Assembly: GCF_012070395.1 (NCBI RefSeq)
Contig: NZ_JAAFYS010000004.1
Location: 62,001 to 126,000 of the forward strand
Direction: 5' to 3'
DNA from: Pseudoroseicyclus tamaricis
GTDB lineage: Bacteria > Pseudomonadota > Alphaproteobacteria > Rhodobacterales > Rhodobacteraceae
DNA: 64,000 bases
How positions within the stretch are numbered: position 1 is the first letter of the stretch; each line of letters opens with the position of its first letter. The translations under genes were made by a program, and so were the position numbers. The notes beneath the pieces were generated by a model. The model had not been told where the DNA came from and searched no databases. It saw only the letters and a list, made by a program, of their open reading frames with translations. Below, one piece after another: positions 16,111-24,143 of the stretch.

Positions 16111-16599
16111 ATGACACGCAGCATCCACATCCCCGCGAACGGTGGCATCCCCAACCATCCGCGCTTCGCCGCGCTGGTGGTCCCGGGCGCCGCGCCCGCC
16201 GATATCGACGCGGACGGCGGCAAGGCCCTCGTCCAGACCAACGGCTGGTCCGGCGCCTGGGACTGGGGGGTCTACGACTTCCACCATTTCCACCCCGCCT
16301 CGCACGAGGCGCTGCTCTGCGTCGCCGGCCGCGCCACGCTCGCCATCGGCGGGCCGGAGGGGGAGGAGATCGACGTCGGACCCGGCGACGGGCTCATCCT
16401 CCCCGCCGGCACCGGCCACCGGTGCCTCTCCGCCAGTGACGACTTCCGCGTCGTCGGCTGCTACCCGCCGGGGCAGGAGAGCCCTGACATCATCCACGCC
16501 TCCGCCGACGCGGTGGACCGCTACGGGACGAGCATCGCCGCGGTGCCGGTCCCCGAGCATGACCCGTTCACCGGCGGCGCCTTCGAGGGCTGGGCCTGA
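16111..16599 (+). CDS. Cupin domain protein
   Basis: A 162-residue cytoplasmic protein with a single cupin barrel. Motif 1 is seen as DFHHFHPASHEALLCVAGRATL (metal-binding His/His/Glu pattern) and motif 2 as DGLILPAGTGHRCL. The rest includes a C-terminal tail with RYGTSIAAVPVPEHDP. The pattern recalls cupins that bind sugars or act as small oxygenases, but no substrate can be assigned. ATG at 16111; the spacer to the divergent oxygenase is about 150 bp and has no repeats. The gene runs convergently into the TauE/SafE gene with a spacer of only 7 bp. Confidence 0.75.
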   Translation: MTRSIHIPANGGIPNHPRFAALVVPGAAPADIDADGGKALVQTNGWSGAWDWGVYDFHHFHPASHEALLCVAGRATLAIGGPEGEEIDVGPGDGLILPAGTGHRCLSASDDFRVVGCYPPGQESPDIIHASADAVDRYGTSIAAVPVPEHDPFTGGAFEGWA

Positions 16600-16606
16600 G
16601 CCCGCC

Positions 16607-17371
16607 CTACCCCGCCAGCGCCCGGCGGATGAGGTTGGCGCCCGCCACCAGCAGCACGACGAGGATCACCCGCCGGAAGGTCTTCTGGTCGATCCGGTCC
16701 TGCACCTGCTGGCCGAGCCGCATCGCCGCGACGGCGGGGATCGTCAGCGCGAGGCCGAAGGGCAGCGTCGCCCATGTCAGCAGGCCGGAGCCGACATGGG
16801 CCCCGAAGAGCATGATCGCCCCGACGCCGTAGATCACCCCCTGCACCTGCACGTGGTCGCGCTTCGGCAGGTCGATCGCGGTGAGGTAGAGCACCGTCGG
16901 CGGCCCCCAGACGCCGGAAAGCCCGCCCACGAAGCCCGAGAGCCCGCCGACGAGCATGGCCGGCAGCCGCGCCTGCTCCCTCAGGCGGGGCGACCAGCCG
17001 GCGAGCATGAGGAGCGCGAAGAGCAGGACAGGCCCGCCGATCATCAGGTAGAGCCACTCGGGCCGCAGCACCGAGACGAGCTGCGCGGAGATCAGCAGCA
17101 TGACGAGCAGCGCCGCCATGTAGAGCCGGAAGCGCCTGAGGTTCGCCCAGGCCGCCCGTGGCCCCAGCCGCAGCGCCTGCAGCCCGTTCGTCGCCAGCGT
17201 CGGCGGGATCAGCCCGGCGAGCGCCAGCTCCGGCGGCAGGATGAGCGAGAGGCCGGAGATCATGAGCATCGGCATCGCGAAGCCCGAGATCCCCTTCACC
17301 ACCCCCGCCCCGAAGGCCACGAGGCAGGCGAGGGCGAAGAGCGAGGGCGTGAGGACATCCGGCCAGAACAT
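16607..17371 (-). CDS. TauE/SafE family sulfite/sulfonate exporter-like permease (first copy)
   Basis: A 254-residue inner-membrane protein with about eight hydrophobic helices. It shows the family's GxxxG-rich repeats, for example GAGVVKGISGFAMPML in the first half and GGLSGFVGGLSGVWGPP in the second. Members move sulfite, sulfoacetate or other organosulfur anions, but the substrate is not predictable here. ATG at 17369-17371. Upstream is a repeat-filled spacer. A second, unlike member of the family is encoded at 20630. Confidence 0.85.
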   Translation of the reverse strand: MFWPDVLTPSLFALACLVAFGAGVVKGISGFAMPMLMISGLSLILPPELALAGLIPPTLATNGLQALRLGPRAAWANLRRFRLYMAALLVMLLISAQLVSVLRPEWLYLMIGGPVLLFALLMLAGWSPRLREQARLPAMLVGGLSGFVGGLSGVWGPPTVLYLTAIDLPKRDHVQVQGVIYGVGAIMLFGAHVGSGLLTWATLPFGLALTIPAVAAMRLGQQVQDRIDQKTFRRVILVVLLVAGANLIRRALAG

Positions 17372-17570
17372 GGGGACGCTGTTAGCCGGGACAGGCGCGT
17401 GGCGCCAGACGAGTGGCGCCAGACGCGGGGTAGACGCTCGCCGCCGTCCCCTCGTCCCCCGCCGGGGAGAAGGCCCGGAGCCCCCCGGCGGGGTGCGCGG
17501 GCGCCGTTGGCTTCGCGCCTTGACAGGTGGCTTCCTCGGCAACGGTCGGGCGGAGCGCAGCGTCCACTCC

Positions 17571-17787
17571 CGCGCCCTCCGCCACCTCCACCCGGGCACG
17601 ACATCCGCAGGCGCAGGGCGAGCGCCGGCACGTGGGGTGGCGCTCCAACATCTGAGCGGCAGCGCTTTATGGTGCCACTGCCTCCCCGCTCCGATCTCCG
17701 CGCTGCCGTCAACGGAGCGCCAGCCCGCGGGACGGGCCGGCGCTCGCCCTGCGCCTTTGGCGCGTACCGGGCGGGGGAAACAGCTCA
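17571..17787 (+). repeat. Complete long dispersed inverted-repeat element (copy D)
   Basis: Nearly the same layout as copy C: CGTCCACTCCCGCGCCC start, CACCCGGGCAC, left arm from 17609, centre with GCGCTTTATGGTGCCACTG, right arm ending near 17756, the GCGCCTTTGGCGC hairpin and CCGGGCGGGGGAAACAGC. The rest of the 17372-17924 spacer shows only a small direct repeat (GTGGCGCCAGACG twice near 17400-17430) and no gene. Confidence 0.75.
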
Positions 17788-17924
17788 AGCTTCCGGAAAA
17801 GGGGGCGCGCCTCTCGGGGCTGTTAAAGAGGGCGAGCAAAGTGAGGAGAAGCGGCCGTCCACCAGGCGCTCCCCCCCACCAACACGAACCAACCAGCCCA
17901 CAGGGTCTCCCTCGCCGAGACCGC

Positions 17925-19361
17925 CTACCCCCGCGCAACCACCGCCCGCGCGGCCCCCTCCGGGCCCTCCGCCAGCAGCATCGTCAGCGCCTCGGTCAGG
18001 CCGGCCTGCAGCGCCGCGCGGTCGGTCCCCTCGGCGAAGACGTCCTCCAGCGCCAGGTAGCGGGCCACCACCTCCGCAGGCTCTCCCGGCCAGCAGGCGG
18101 CGAGGCGCTCGGCCAGCGGGTCGCGCACGTCGATGGGCGCGCCGGAAAGGTCGCGGCCCGAGGTGTAGGCCATCCACGCCGCGATCGCGAGGTAGAGGCC
18201 CTTCGGCTCGCGCCCCGCCGCGAGAGTCTCCGCCACCGTGCCGAGGATGCGCTGCGGCAGCTTCTGCGAGCCGTCCATGGCGATCTGCCAGGTGCGGTGG
18301 CGGATGGCCGGGTTGGCGTAGCGGGCGAAGAGCGCCTCGGCGTAATCCTCCAGCGAGGTGCCGGGCGGCGCCGTCAGGACGGGGAGGATCTCCTCGGCCC
18401 ACAGGTGGCGCACGTAGGCCGCGAGCGGCTGCCTCGCCACGGTGTCGGCGATGGTCTCCGCCCCGGCGAGGTAGCCGAGATAGGCGAGGGCGGAGTGGGT
18501 GCCATTGAGGCAGCGCAGCTTCATGTGCTCGAAGGGGGTCACGTCCTCGACCAGCTCCACCCCCACGGCGCCGAGATCGGGGCGCGGGCCGACGAAGCTC
18601 TCCTCCACCACCCACTGGCGGAAGGGCTCGTGCATCACCGGGGCAGCGTCGTGGCGGCCGGTGAGCTCTTCGACCTTGGCGATGTCGTCCTCCGTCGTCG
18701 CCGGCACGATCCGGTCGACCATGGAGGAGGGGAAGGCGCCCTCCGCCGCGATCCACTCGGCGAGGCCGGGCTCGACCATCTCCGCCAGCTCCAGCACGAG
18801 GCCGCGCAGCAGGCGGCCGTTCTCGGGGATGTTGTCGCAGGAGAGCACCGTGAACGGCGCCCGGCCCTCCGCCCGCCGCGCCGCGAGGGCGCGGACGAGG
18901 TAGCCGATGGCGGAGGCGGGGGCCTCCGGCTGCTCGAGATCCCGGCGGATATCGGGGTGTTCGCGGTTGAGGCGCCCGGTGGCGGGGACGTGGCAATAGC
19001 CCTTCTCCGTCACCGTCAGCGTCACCAGCTCCGCCCCCGCCATGGCGGCGAGGACGGCGCCGGGATCCTCCGGCGCCACCAGCACCTCGCCGACGATGCC
19101 GACGGGGCGCGCCGTCTCCCCCTCCGGCCCGAGCTCGACGGCGGTATAGGCGCCGCCCTGCGGGGCCAGCCGGTCTCGCTGGGTGGGGGATTTCAGCGAA
19201 ACGCCGGTGATCCCCCAGTCTCCCCCGGAGAGGGCCATCGCCTCCTCGATGTAGATCGCCCCGTGGGCGCGGAAGAAGGCGCCGAGGCCGAGATGGACGA
19301 TGCCGGCTTTCGGAGCGGCGCCGAGGCCGGCGGTGTCACGGGTGAGGCGGGGGGCAGTCAT
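17925..19361 (-). CDS. Mannitol dehydrogenase family protein (fructuronate reductase-like)
   Basis: A 478-residue cytoplasmic NAD(P)-dependent polyol or hexuronate dehydrogenase of the long-chain mannitol-dehydrogenase family. The N-terminal Rossmann entry reads IVHLGLGAFFRAHGA. The catalytic Lys-Asn-His signature of the family is present in MKLRCLNGTHSALAYLG. VTEKGYCH and SCDNIPENG are further family blocks. Substrates could be D-mannonate/fructuronate, mannitol or arabinitol. Its partner KdgK gene upstream favours hexuronate breakdown by way of 2-keto-3-deoxygluconate. ATG at 19359-19361 was chosen because AAGGA lies eight bases upstream. A family 3 repeat lies in the 160-bp gap from kdgK. 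Confidence 0.85.
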   Translation of the reverse strand: MTAPRLTRDTAGLGAAPKAGIVHLGLGAFFRAHGAIYIEEAMALSGGDWGITGVSLKSPTQRDRLAPQGGAYTAVELGPEGETARPVGIVGEVLVAPEDPGAVLAAMAGAELVTLTVTEKGYCHVPATGRLNREHPDIRRDLEQPEAPASAIGYLVRALAARRAEGRAPFTVLSCDNIPENGRLLRGLVLELAEMVEPGLAEWIAAEGAFPSSMVDRIVPATTEDDIAKVEELTGRHDAAPVMHEPFRQWVVEESFVGPRPDLGAVGVELVEDVTPFEHMKLRCLNGTHSALAYLGYLAGAETIADTVARQPLAAYVRHLWAEEILPVLTAPPGTSLEDYAEALFARYANPAIRHRTWQIAMDGSQKLPQRILGTVAETLAAGREPKGLYLAIAAWMAYTSGRDLSGAPIDVRDPLAERLAACWPGEPAEVVARYLALEDVFAEGTDRAALQAGLTEALTMLLAEGPEGAARAVVARG

Positions 19362-19426
19362 GGGGCGATCCTTGGCTGGGGAGTGGGGCACCCGGCGGAC
19401 GGAGCGCCGGCGCGGGAGGAGAGCCC

Positions 19427-19474
19427 CGGGGCTCTGCCCCGGACCCCGCGGTATTTCTGGCCAGATGAATGGGC
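19427..19474 (-). repeat. Family 3 motif (GGTATTTCTGGCCAGATGAA form)
   Basis: CCGGGGCTCTGCCCCGG, a hairpin, is followed by ACCCCGCGGTATTTCTGGCC and AGATGAA. On the minus strand this reads TTCATCTGGCCAGAAATACC, then GGGG-rich sequence, as at 25822. It lies between kdgK and the dehydrogenase gene, 3' of kdgK. Confidence 0.6.
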
Positions 19475-19521
19475 GGCGGCGGGCGCAGGAGGGACCGGGG
19501 GCACAAGGACGGCGCGTCTGG

Positions 19522-20433
19522 TCACGCGGGCACCGCGCCCGGCGGCGTGATGGCGGTCAGCGCACCGCGGGCCATGACGACCTGCGCGGCGACATGGTGG
19601 CCGGCGGCGATGGCGGCTGCGGGGGCGGCGCCCTGCAGGCGGGCGGCAAGGTAGCCGGCGTTGAAGCTGTCCCCCGCGCCGGTGGTATCGACGGGGACGA
19701 CGGGGGCGTGGCCTTGCGCGCAGCCCTCCTCCCCCTCCGCCTGCCAGTGGATCGGCCCGCCGCCGGCCTTGACCACGACCTCCGGCACGCCCAGCGCCGC
19801 GTAGCGGGCGCGGGTCGCCTCGGGGGAGGTGTCGCCGAAGGCCGCAGCCTCGTCATCGGCGCTGGGCAGCAGGATCGCGGCGGCGCGGGAGGCGCGGTGC
19901 ACCCAGTCGCGGGCGACGTCCATGCTCTCCCACAGGCGGGGGCGGATGTTGGGATCGAAGGCGAAGGGCACGCCGCTCTGCGCCAGCACCTCCAGCAGCG
20001 CCTCGCGGCGCCCCGGCTCGAGGATCGCCAGCGTGATGCCCGAGAGGTAGGCGAGCCGCGCCCCCTCCAGGGCCTCCGCGACCTTGCCGGGATCGTCCGC
20101 GAGGCGCCGGGCGGCGGACTGGCCCCGCCAGTAGGTGAAGCTCCGCTCCCCCTCCTTCAGCGAGATCGCGTAGAGCCCCGGCCCCCGCTCGGCATCGCGC
20201 TGGACATGCGCCACCTCCAGCCCGGCCTCCTGCAGGAAGGCGAGGATGCGGGCGGAGAACTCCTCCTCCCCCACCCGGGTCACGTAGCCGACGCGCCAGG
20301 CCTCGGGCAGCAGGCGGCGCAGGTACCACGCGGTGTTCAGCGTGTCGCCGGCGATGCCCATCGACCAGAGCCCGCCCTGCCCGGCCTCCGACAGCTCGAT
20401 CATGCATTCGCCGATGGAGACGATCCGCGCCAC
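19522..20433 (-). CDS. kdgK: 2-keto-3-deoxygluconate kinase (PfkB family sugar kinase)
   Basis: A 303-residue cytoplasmic kinase that makes 2-keto-3-deoxy-6-phosphogluconate. The N-terminus IVSIGECMIELSE and the block AGDTLNTAWYLRRLLP are typical of KdgK. The PfkB signature with the catalytic Asp and anion hole is DTTGAGDSFNAGYLAARL near residue 255. FDPNIRPRLW is the sugar-binding region. The start is GTG at 20431-20433 with AGGGGGAA upstream; there is no ATG in phase. It is transcribed ahead of the mannitol-dehydrogenase family gene, and together they fit a hexuronate or deoxy-keto-sugar pathway. Confidence 0.85.
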   Translation of the reverse strand: MARIVSIGECMIELSEAGQGGLWSMGIAGDTLNTAWYLRRLLPEAWRVGYVTRVGEEEFSARILAFLQEAGLEVAHVQRDAERGPGLYAISLKEGERSFTYWRGQSAARRLADDPGKVAEALEGARLAYLSGITLAILEPGRREALLEVLAQSGVPFAFDPNIRPRLWESMDVARDWVHRASRAAAILLPSADDEAAAFGDTSPEATRARYAALGVPEVVVKAGGGPIHWQAEGEEGCAQGHAPVVPVDTTGAGDSFNAGYLAARLQGAAPAAAIAAGHHVAAQVVMARGALTAITPPGAVPA

Positions 20434-20629
20434 GCCATTCCCCCTGATGCCGGGCCCCTCCATGCGGGGCACGGGATGTTTGGCCGGCAGGGGGAAAAGA
20501 TGCAAGCCGCCCTCCCCCGGCTCCTTCCCCGTCCACTCCGGGCGCGCGGGGTGGGTGGGCGGGGGCGGGCCCGGCGCGGGCGGGCCTCTCCACTGGCGCC
20601 CGCCCCCGGGCGGGGGTAACACGCCGGCC

Positions 20630-21403
20630 ATGGACGGTTTTCTCCTCCTCGACCCGCAGGTGCTGGTGGCGGCGCTCGTCGCCGTCTTCCTCGTCGGCCT
20701 CGCCAAGGGCGGGCTCGGCGGCGCGCTCGGCATCCTCGGCGTGCCGATCCTCAGCCTCGTCATGAGCCCCGTGCAGGCCGCCGGCATCATGCTGCCCATC
20801 CTCATCGTGATGGACTGGGTGAGCCTGTGGTCCTGGTGGGGGGAGTGGGACAAGGAGACGCTGTGGATGCTGCTGCCCGGCGGCCTCCTCGGCATCGCCA
20901 TCGGCTGGGCGACGGCGGCGCTCGTCTCCGAATCCGCCGTCAAGCTGATCGTCGGCGTCATCGCCCTCGTCTTCGCGCTCAACTGGCTCCGCGGGCAGCT
21001 GCGCCGCACCCAGCCGGAGCCTCGCCCCCACAGCCGCGTCCGCGGCACCTTCTGGGGGACGATCGCCGGCTACACCTCCTTCGTGGCCCATGCCGGCGGG
21101 CCGCCCTACCAGGTCTATGCCCTGCCGCTGAAGCAGTCGCCCCGGGTCTATACGTCGACCTCGGTGCTGTTCTTCGCCATCGTCAACGCGGTGAAGCTGA
21201 TCCCCTTCTTCGCGCTGGGGCAGATCGACGTGCCGAACCTCGAGATCTCCGCCGCCCTGCTGCCCGTCGGCGCTCTGGCGACCTTCCTCGGCGCGCGCAT
21301 CGTCAAGCGGCTGAATGCCGAGGTCTTCTACCCGATCATGTATTCCATGGTCGCCCTCGTCGCGCTCAAGCTCATCTACGACGGCTGGGTGGAACTCTTC
21401 TGA
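20630..21403 (+). CDS. TauE/SafE family permease (second copy)
   Basis: A 257-residue inner-membrane protein with about seven to eight helices. It shows the family's paired motifs GLAKGGLGGALGILGVPIL near the start and FVAHAGGPPYQVYALPL in the middle. It is divergent from kdgK, about 200 bp apart. It may export a sulfur anion or a small organic acid; the pairing with sugar-acid genes is only positional. ATG at 20630-20632. It differs clearly from the first copy at 16607, so this is not a recent duplication. A CtrA-box-like motif lies right after its stop. Confidence 0.85.
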   Translation: MDGFLLLDPQVLVAALVAVFLVGLAKGGLGGALGILGVPILSLVMSPVQAAGIMLPILIVMDWVSLWSWWGEWDKETLWMLLPGGLLGIAIGWATAALVSESAVKLIVGVIALVFALNWLRGQLRRTQPEPRPHSRVRGTFWGTIAGYTSFVAHAGGPPYQVYALPLKQSPRVYTSTSVLFFAIVNAVKLIPFFALGQIDVPNLEISAALLPVGALATFLGARIVKRLNAEVFYPIMYSMVALVALKLIYDGWVELF

Positions 21404-21410
21404 GCCTCCC

Positions 21411-21425
21411 TTAGCGCGCCCTTAA
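21411..21425 (+). promoter_or_regulatory. CtrA-box-like motif TTAG-N7-TTAA
   Basis: TTAGCGCGCCCTTAA followed by CC fits the alphaproteobacterial CtrA consensus TTAA-N7-TTAA at seven of eight positions. It lies about 240 bp upstream of the ThuA gene and directly after the permease stop. The 21404-21663 spacer has no gene that I can support, so a long leader or a more distal promoter is possible. Confidence 0.4.
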
Positions 21426-21663
21426 CCATCCCCTGCGATAGTTTGGCGCACCGGCCTGTCCGGGCCGGGCTGCCCACACCCATCACCGACGCGGAGCGCC
21501 CGTTTCCCGGGCGGTGCGCGAACCCCGGCCGCGGCCCCCGCCGCCGCTTTGCCGCAAGATCAAGGCGTTCTGGCCCTGCCCCATTGCGCCCGGCGCCGCA
21601 CGGCGCCAATCTCCCGCCCCAAATGCCGGGACAGCCCCGGCGCGACCAGCCATGGAGTCACCA

Positions 21664-22449
21664 ATGCCCACCAGAGTCATCGTCTGGGGCGAGAACGTTC
21701 ACGAGCAGAAGAACGCCGTGGTCCGCAAGCTCTACCCGGACGGCATGCATGCCACCATCGCCGCCGCCCTCAACGCCGCCGAGGGGATCGAGGCGACCAC
21801 CGCCACCCTGCAGGAGCCCGAGCATGGCCTGCCGAAGGGCCGGCTGGAGGAGACGGACGTGCTCTTCTGGTGGGGCCACGCCGCCCATGGCGACGTCTCC
21901 GACGAGGTGGCCGAGCGCGTGCAGGAGGCGGTCTGGTCCGGCATGGGCCTCGTCGTCCTGCACTCCGGGCACTTCTCCAAGCCGTTCAAGCGGCTGATGG
22001 GCACGCCCTGCAACCTCACCTGGCGCGAGGCGGGGGAGCGGGAGCGCCTGTGGCTCACCGCCCGCAACCACCCCATCGCCGCCGGCCTGCCCGACCATTT
22101 CGAGCTGGAGAACGAGGAGATGTATGGCGAGCCCTTCGGCATCCCCGAGCCGGAGCAGACCGTCTTCGTCAGCTGGTTCCAGGGGGGCGAGGTCTTCCGC
22201 TCCGGCGCCTGCTGGACGCGGGGGGCCGGCCGCGTCTTCTACTTCCGCCCGGGCCACGAGACCTACCCGACCTACCATGACGACAACATCCACAAGGTGC
22301 TGGTGAACGCCGCCCGCTGGGCCCACAACCCGGCCCCCCGCGTGGCGGACCCGAACGCCGCCCCCAACGTGCCCGTCTCCGCGGCGCTCGAGCCCATCGA
22401 GCAGCGCGGAGAGACGCTGCACGAAGAGGGCGAGGAGGGGTTCCGTTGA
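21664..22449 (+). CDS. ThuA domain protein (trehalose-utilization type)
   Basis: A 261-residue cytoplasmic protein with a class-I glutamine-amidotransferase-like fold of the ThuA family. Characteristic blocks are [32 protein letters not shown] and [19 protein letters not shown], then AARWAHNP near the end. ThuA and its dehydrogenase partner process the 3-keto forms of disaccharides such as trehalose in rhizobia; here that is by analogy. ATG at 21664 has GGAG six bases upstream, and an in-frame ATG at 21652 is possible. Its stop overlaps the TTG start of the next gene. Confidence 0.85.
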   Translation: MPTRVIVWGENVHEQKNAVVRKLYPDGMHATIAAALNAAEGIEATTATLQEPEHGLPKGRLEETDVLFWWGHAAHGDVSDEVAERVQEAVWSGMGLVVLHSGHFSKPFKRLMGTPCNLTWREAGERERLWLTARNHPIAAGLPDHFELENEEMYGEPFGIPEPEQTVFVSWFQGGEVFRSGACWTRGAGRVFYFRPGHETYPTYHDDNIHKVLVNAARWAHNPAPRVADPNAAPNVPVSAALEPIEQRGETLHEEGEEGFR

Positions 22450-23504
22450 CGACGCATCGCCTTCTCGTCCTCGGCACCGGCGGCATGGCCGGCGCGCATG
22501 TCGCCGGCTTCCGCAACTGCCCGAATATCGAGGTCGTCGCGGGGGTGGATCGCAACCCGGCGCAGCTCGCCAAATTCTGCGCCGAGCACCACATCCCCCA
22601 TGCCTTCACCGACCTCGACGAGGCGCTGGCCTGGGACGGGTTCGATTGCGTCACCAACGTCACGCCCGACAATGTCCACTACGCGACGACCCTGCCGCTG
22701 ATCGCCGCCGGCAAGCATGTCATGTGCGAGAAGCCCCTCGCCCCCCGCCACGCAGATGCCCGCGAGATGGCGGAGGCGGCGCAGGCGGCCGGCATCGTCA
22801 ACGGCGTCAACCTCACCTACCGCCGCTCGGCCGAGCTGGCCGAGGCGGCGCGCCTCGTCGCCGAGGGCGCCATCGGCGAGCTGCGACATTTCGAGGCGAG
22901 CTACCTGCAAAGCTGGCTGACGCAGGACGCCTGGGGCGACTGGCGGACCGATCCCAAGTGGCTCTGGCGGCTCAGCCAGAGCCACGGCTCCACCGGCTGC
23001 CTCGGTGACATCGGGGTGCATATCCTCGATTTCGCCAGCCACGCCGCGGGGCAGAGCATCAGCCACATCTCCTGCCGCCTCGCCACCTTCGAGAAGGCGG
23101 AGGGCAACATGATCGGCGACTACGTTTTGGACGCCAATGACAGCTTCACGATGCAGGTCCGCATGGAGAACGGCGCGCTCGGGGTCATCCACGGCTCCCG
23201 CTTCGCCAGCGGCTACCACAACGACCTGTTCCTGAAGCTCTGGGGCACCGAGGGCGCCATCGAGCTGACCTTCGACTTCCAAGAATGCACGATGCGCACC
23301 TGCATCGGCAAGGAGGCGCTGCGCACGAAGGACTGGCACGAGGTGAAGCCGACGCCGGTGCCCACCAACTACGAGCGCTTCGCCCACGCCCTCGACAGCG
23401 GCGAGGGGATGGATCCTGACTTCGCCCGCGGCGCCGAGCTGCAGCGCGTCCTCGACAGCGCCGCCGCCAGCCACGTCGCCGGCGGCGCGGAGCTGGCCGT
23501 CTAG
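22446..23504 (+). CDS. Gfo/Idh/MocA family oxidoreductase (ThuB-like)
   Basis: A 352-residue NAD(P)-dependent sugar dehydrogenase. The dinucleotide motif is [12 protein letters not shown] (residues 7-18). The catalytic-region motif is MCEKPLA near residue 96, followed by the C-terminal beta-sheet domain with [14 protein letters not shown]. It starts with TTG at 22446, overlapping the ThuA stop (TTGA), with GAGGAGGGG just upstream, so the two proteins are made together and probably act on the same oxidised sugar. The gene ends at the paired perfect palindromes at 23521-23567. Confidence 0.88.
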   Translation: MTTHRLLVLGTGGMAGAHVAGFRNCPNIEVVAGVDRNPAQLAKFCAEHHIPHAFTDLDEALAWDGFDCVTNVTPDNVHYATTLPLIAAGKHVMCEKPLAPRHADAREMAEAAQAAGIVNGVNLTYRRSAELAEAARLVAEGAIGELRHFEASYLQSWLTQDAWGDWRTDPKWLWRLSQSHGSTGCLGDIGVHILDFASHAAGQSISHISCRLATFEKAEGNMIGDYVLDANDSFTMQVRMENGALGVIHGSRFASGYHNDLFLKLWGTEGAIELTFDFQECTMRTCIGKEALRTKDWHEVKPTPVPTNYERFAHALDSGEGMDPDFARGAELQRVLDSAAASHVAGGAELAV

Positions 23505-23520
23505 GGTGGCCGCCGGGGAG

Positions 23521-23567
23521 ACGGAAATCGCACGATTTCCGTGCACGAATTCCGCGCGGAATTCGTG
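23521..23567. repeat. Pair of adjacent perfect palindromes
   Basis: 23521-23542 has arms ACGGAAATCG and CGATTTCCGT around CA. 23544-23567 is a perfect 24-bp palindrome with 12-base arm CACGAATTCCGC. A second pair with the same layout but different bases lies at 59809-59853. Both pairs start 17-20 bases after the stop of a gene. They could be tandem terminators, protein-binding sites or the footprint of a small mobile repeat. Confidence 0.7.
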
Positions 23568-23640
23568 GCCCCCGGCGCCCCCGTCCGTCCTGTCTTCGCT
23601 CGCCCCGTCTCCGCCGGCCCTGTCGCCGCTAACCCCGCTG

Positions 23641-24030
23641 CGGCCGGCCCTCGGGCGCAGCTCGTCCTCCATCGCCTCCCCGCCGCCCCTGTCTCCTCCT
23701 GACCCCTGCAGGCCCGCCCGATCTCGGCGGGTCCTGCAGCGGCCGCCCCGTGGGCGCAGCTCGTCCCCCGCCGCCTCCTCGCCGCCCCTGTCTCCTCCTG
23801 CCCCCTGTCGGCCCGCCCGATCTCGGCGGGCCCGGCAGCGGCCGACCCATGGGCGCGGGTCGTCCTCCACCGCCGCCCCGCGGGCCCTGTCTCCTCCCGC
23901 CTCCTGTCGGCCCGCCCAATCTCGGCAGGTACTGCAGCGGCCGGCCCATGGGCGCGGGTCGTCCTCCACCGCCTCCCCGCGGGCCCTGCCTCTTCCTGCC
24001 CCATCTCCGCCTTGTCGGTCTCTGCCGACG
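23641..24030. repeat. 99-bp direct tandem repeat, about 3.9 copies
   Basis: Units start at 23641, 23740, 23839 and 23938. Three are exactly 99 bp, the fourth decays after about 60-90 bp, and 23580-23640 looks like a more diverged unit. Each unit has a GGGCGC.G.TCGTCC block, a CCCCGC...CCCTGTCTCCTCC block and an imperfect inverted repeat GCCCGCC..ATCTCGGCGGG. Since 99 is a multiple of three, all frames stay open through it, so I cannot decide whether it codes. It fills most of the 640-bp spacer between the oxidoreductase and the glycosyltransferase. Confidence 0.8.
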
Positions 24031-24087
24031 CACCGGCGGACCTCGTCCCACACCAGCCCCCGGAGCTCCGCCCGCCTCGTCCCGGCG

Positions 24088-24125
24088 GTGCACGCCCGGT
24101 GCACGCGCGGTGCACGCCCGGTGCC
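24088..24125. repeat. 11-bp tandem repeat GGTGCACGCCC
   Basis: Three near-identical units (GGTGCACGCCC, GGTGCACGCGC, GGTGCACGCCC) plus a partial fourth, ending 19 bp before the glycosyltransferase start. Each contains the palindrome GTGCAC. It lies where a promoter or operator for the glycosyltransferase would be. Confidence 0.65.
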
Positions 24126-24143
24126 ACCCCCTCTCCCGCCGGG

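Noticed and set aside
15097-16560. A single long minus-strand protein covering DUF1801, the oxygenase region and the cupin region
   Set aside because: The parts belong to different phases and strands of separate genes; the DUF1801 part ends in a repeat and the oxygenase has its own start and frame.
17390-17430. Direct repeat GTGGCGCCAGACG as an attachment or target-site duplication
   Set aside because: The two copies are adjacent, do not bracket any element, and are likely local slippage.
23641-24030. CRISPR array
   Set aside because: The 99-bp units are directly adjacent without unique spacers, and no cas genes are near.
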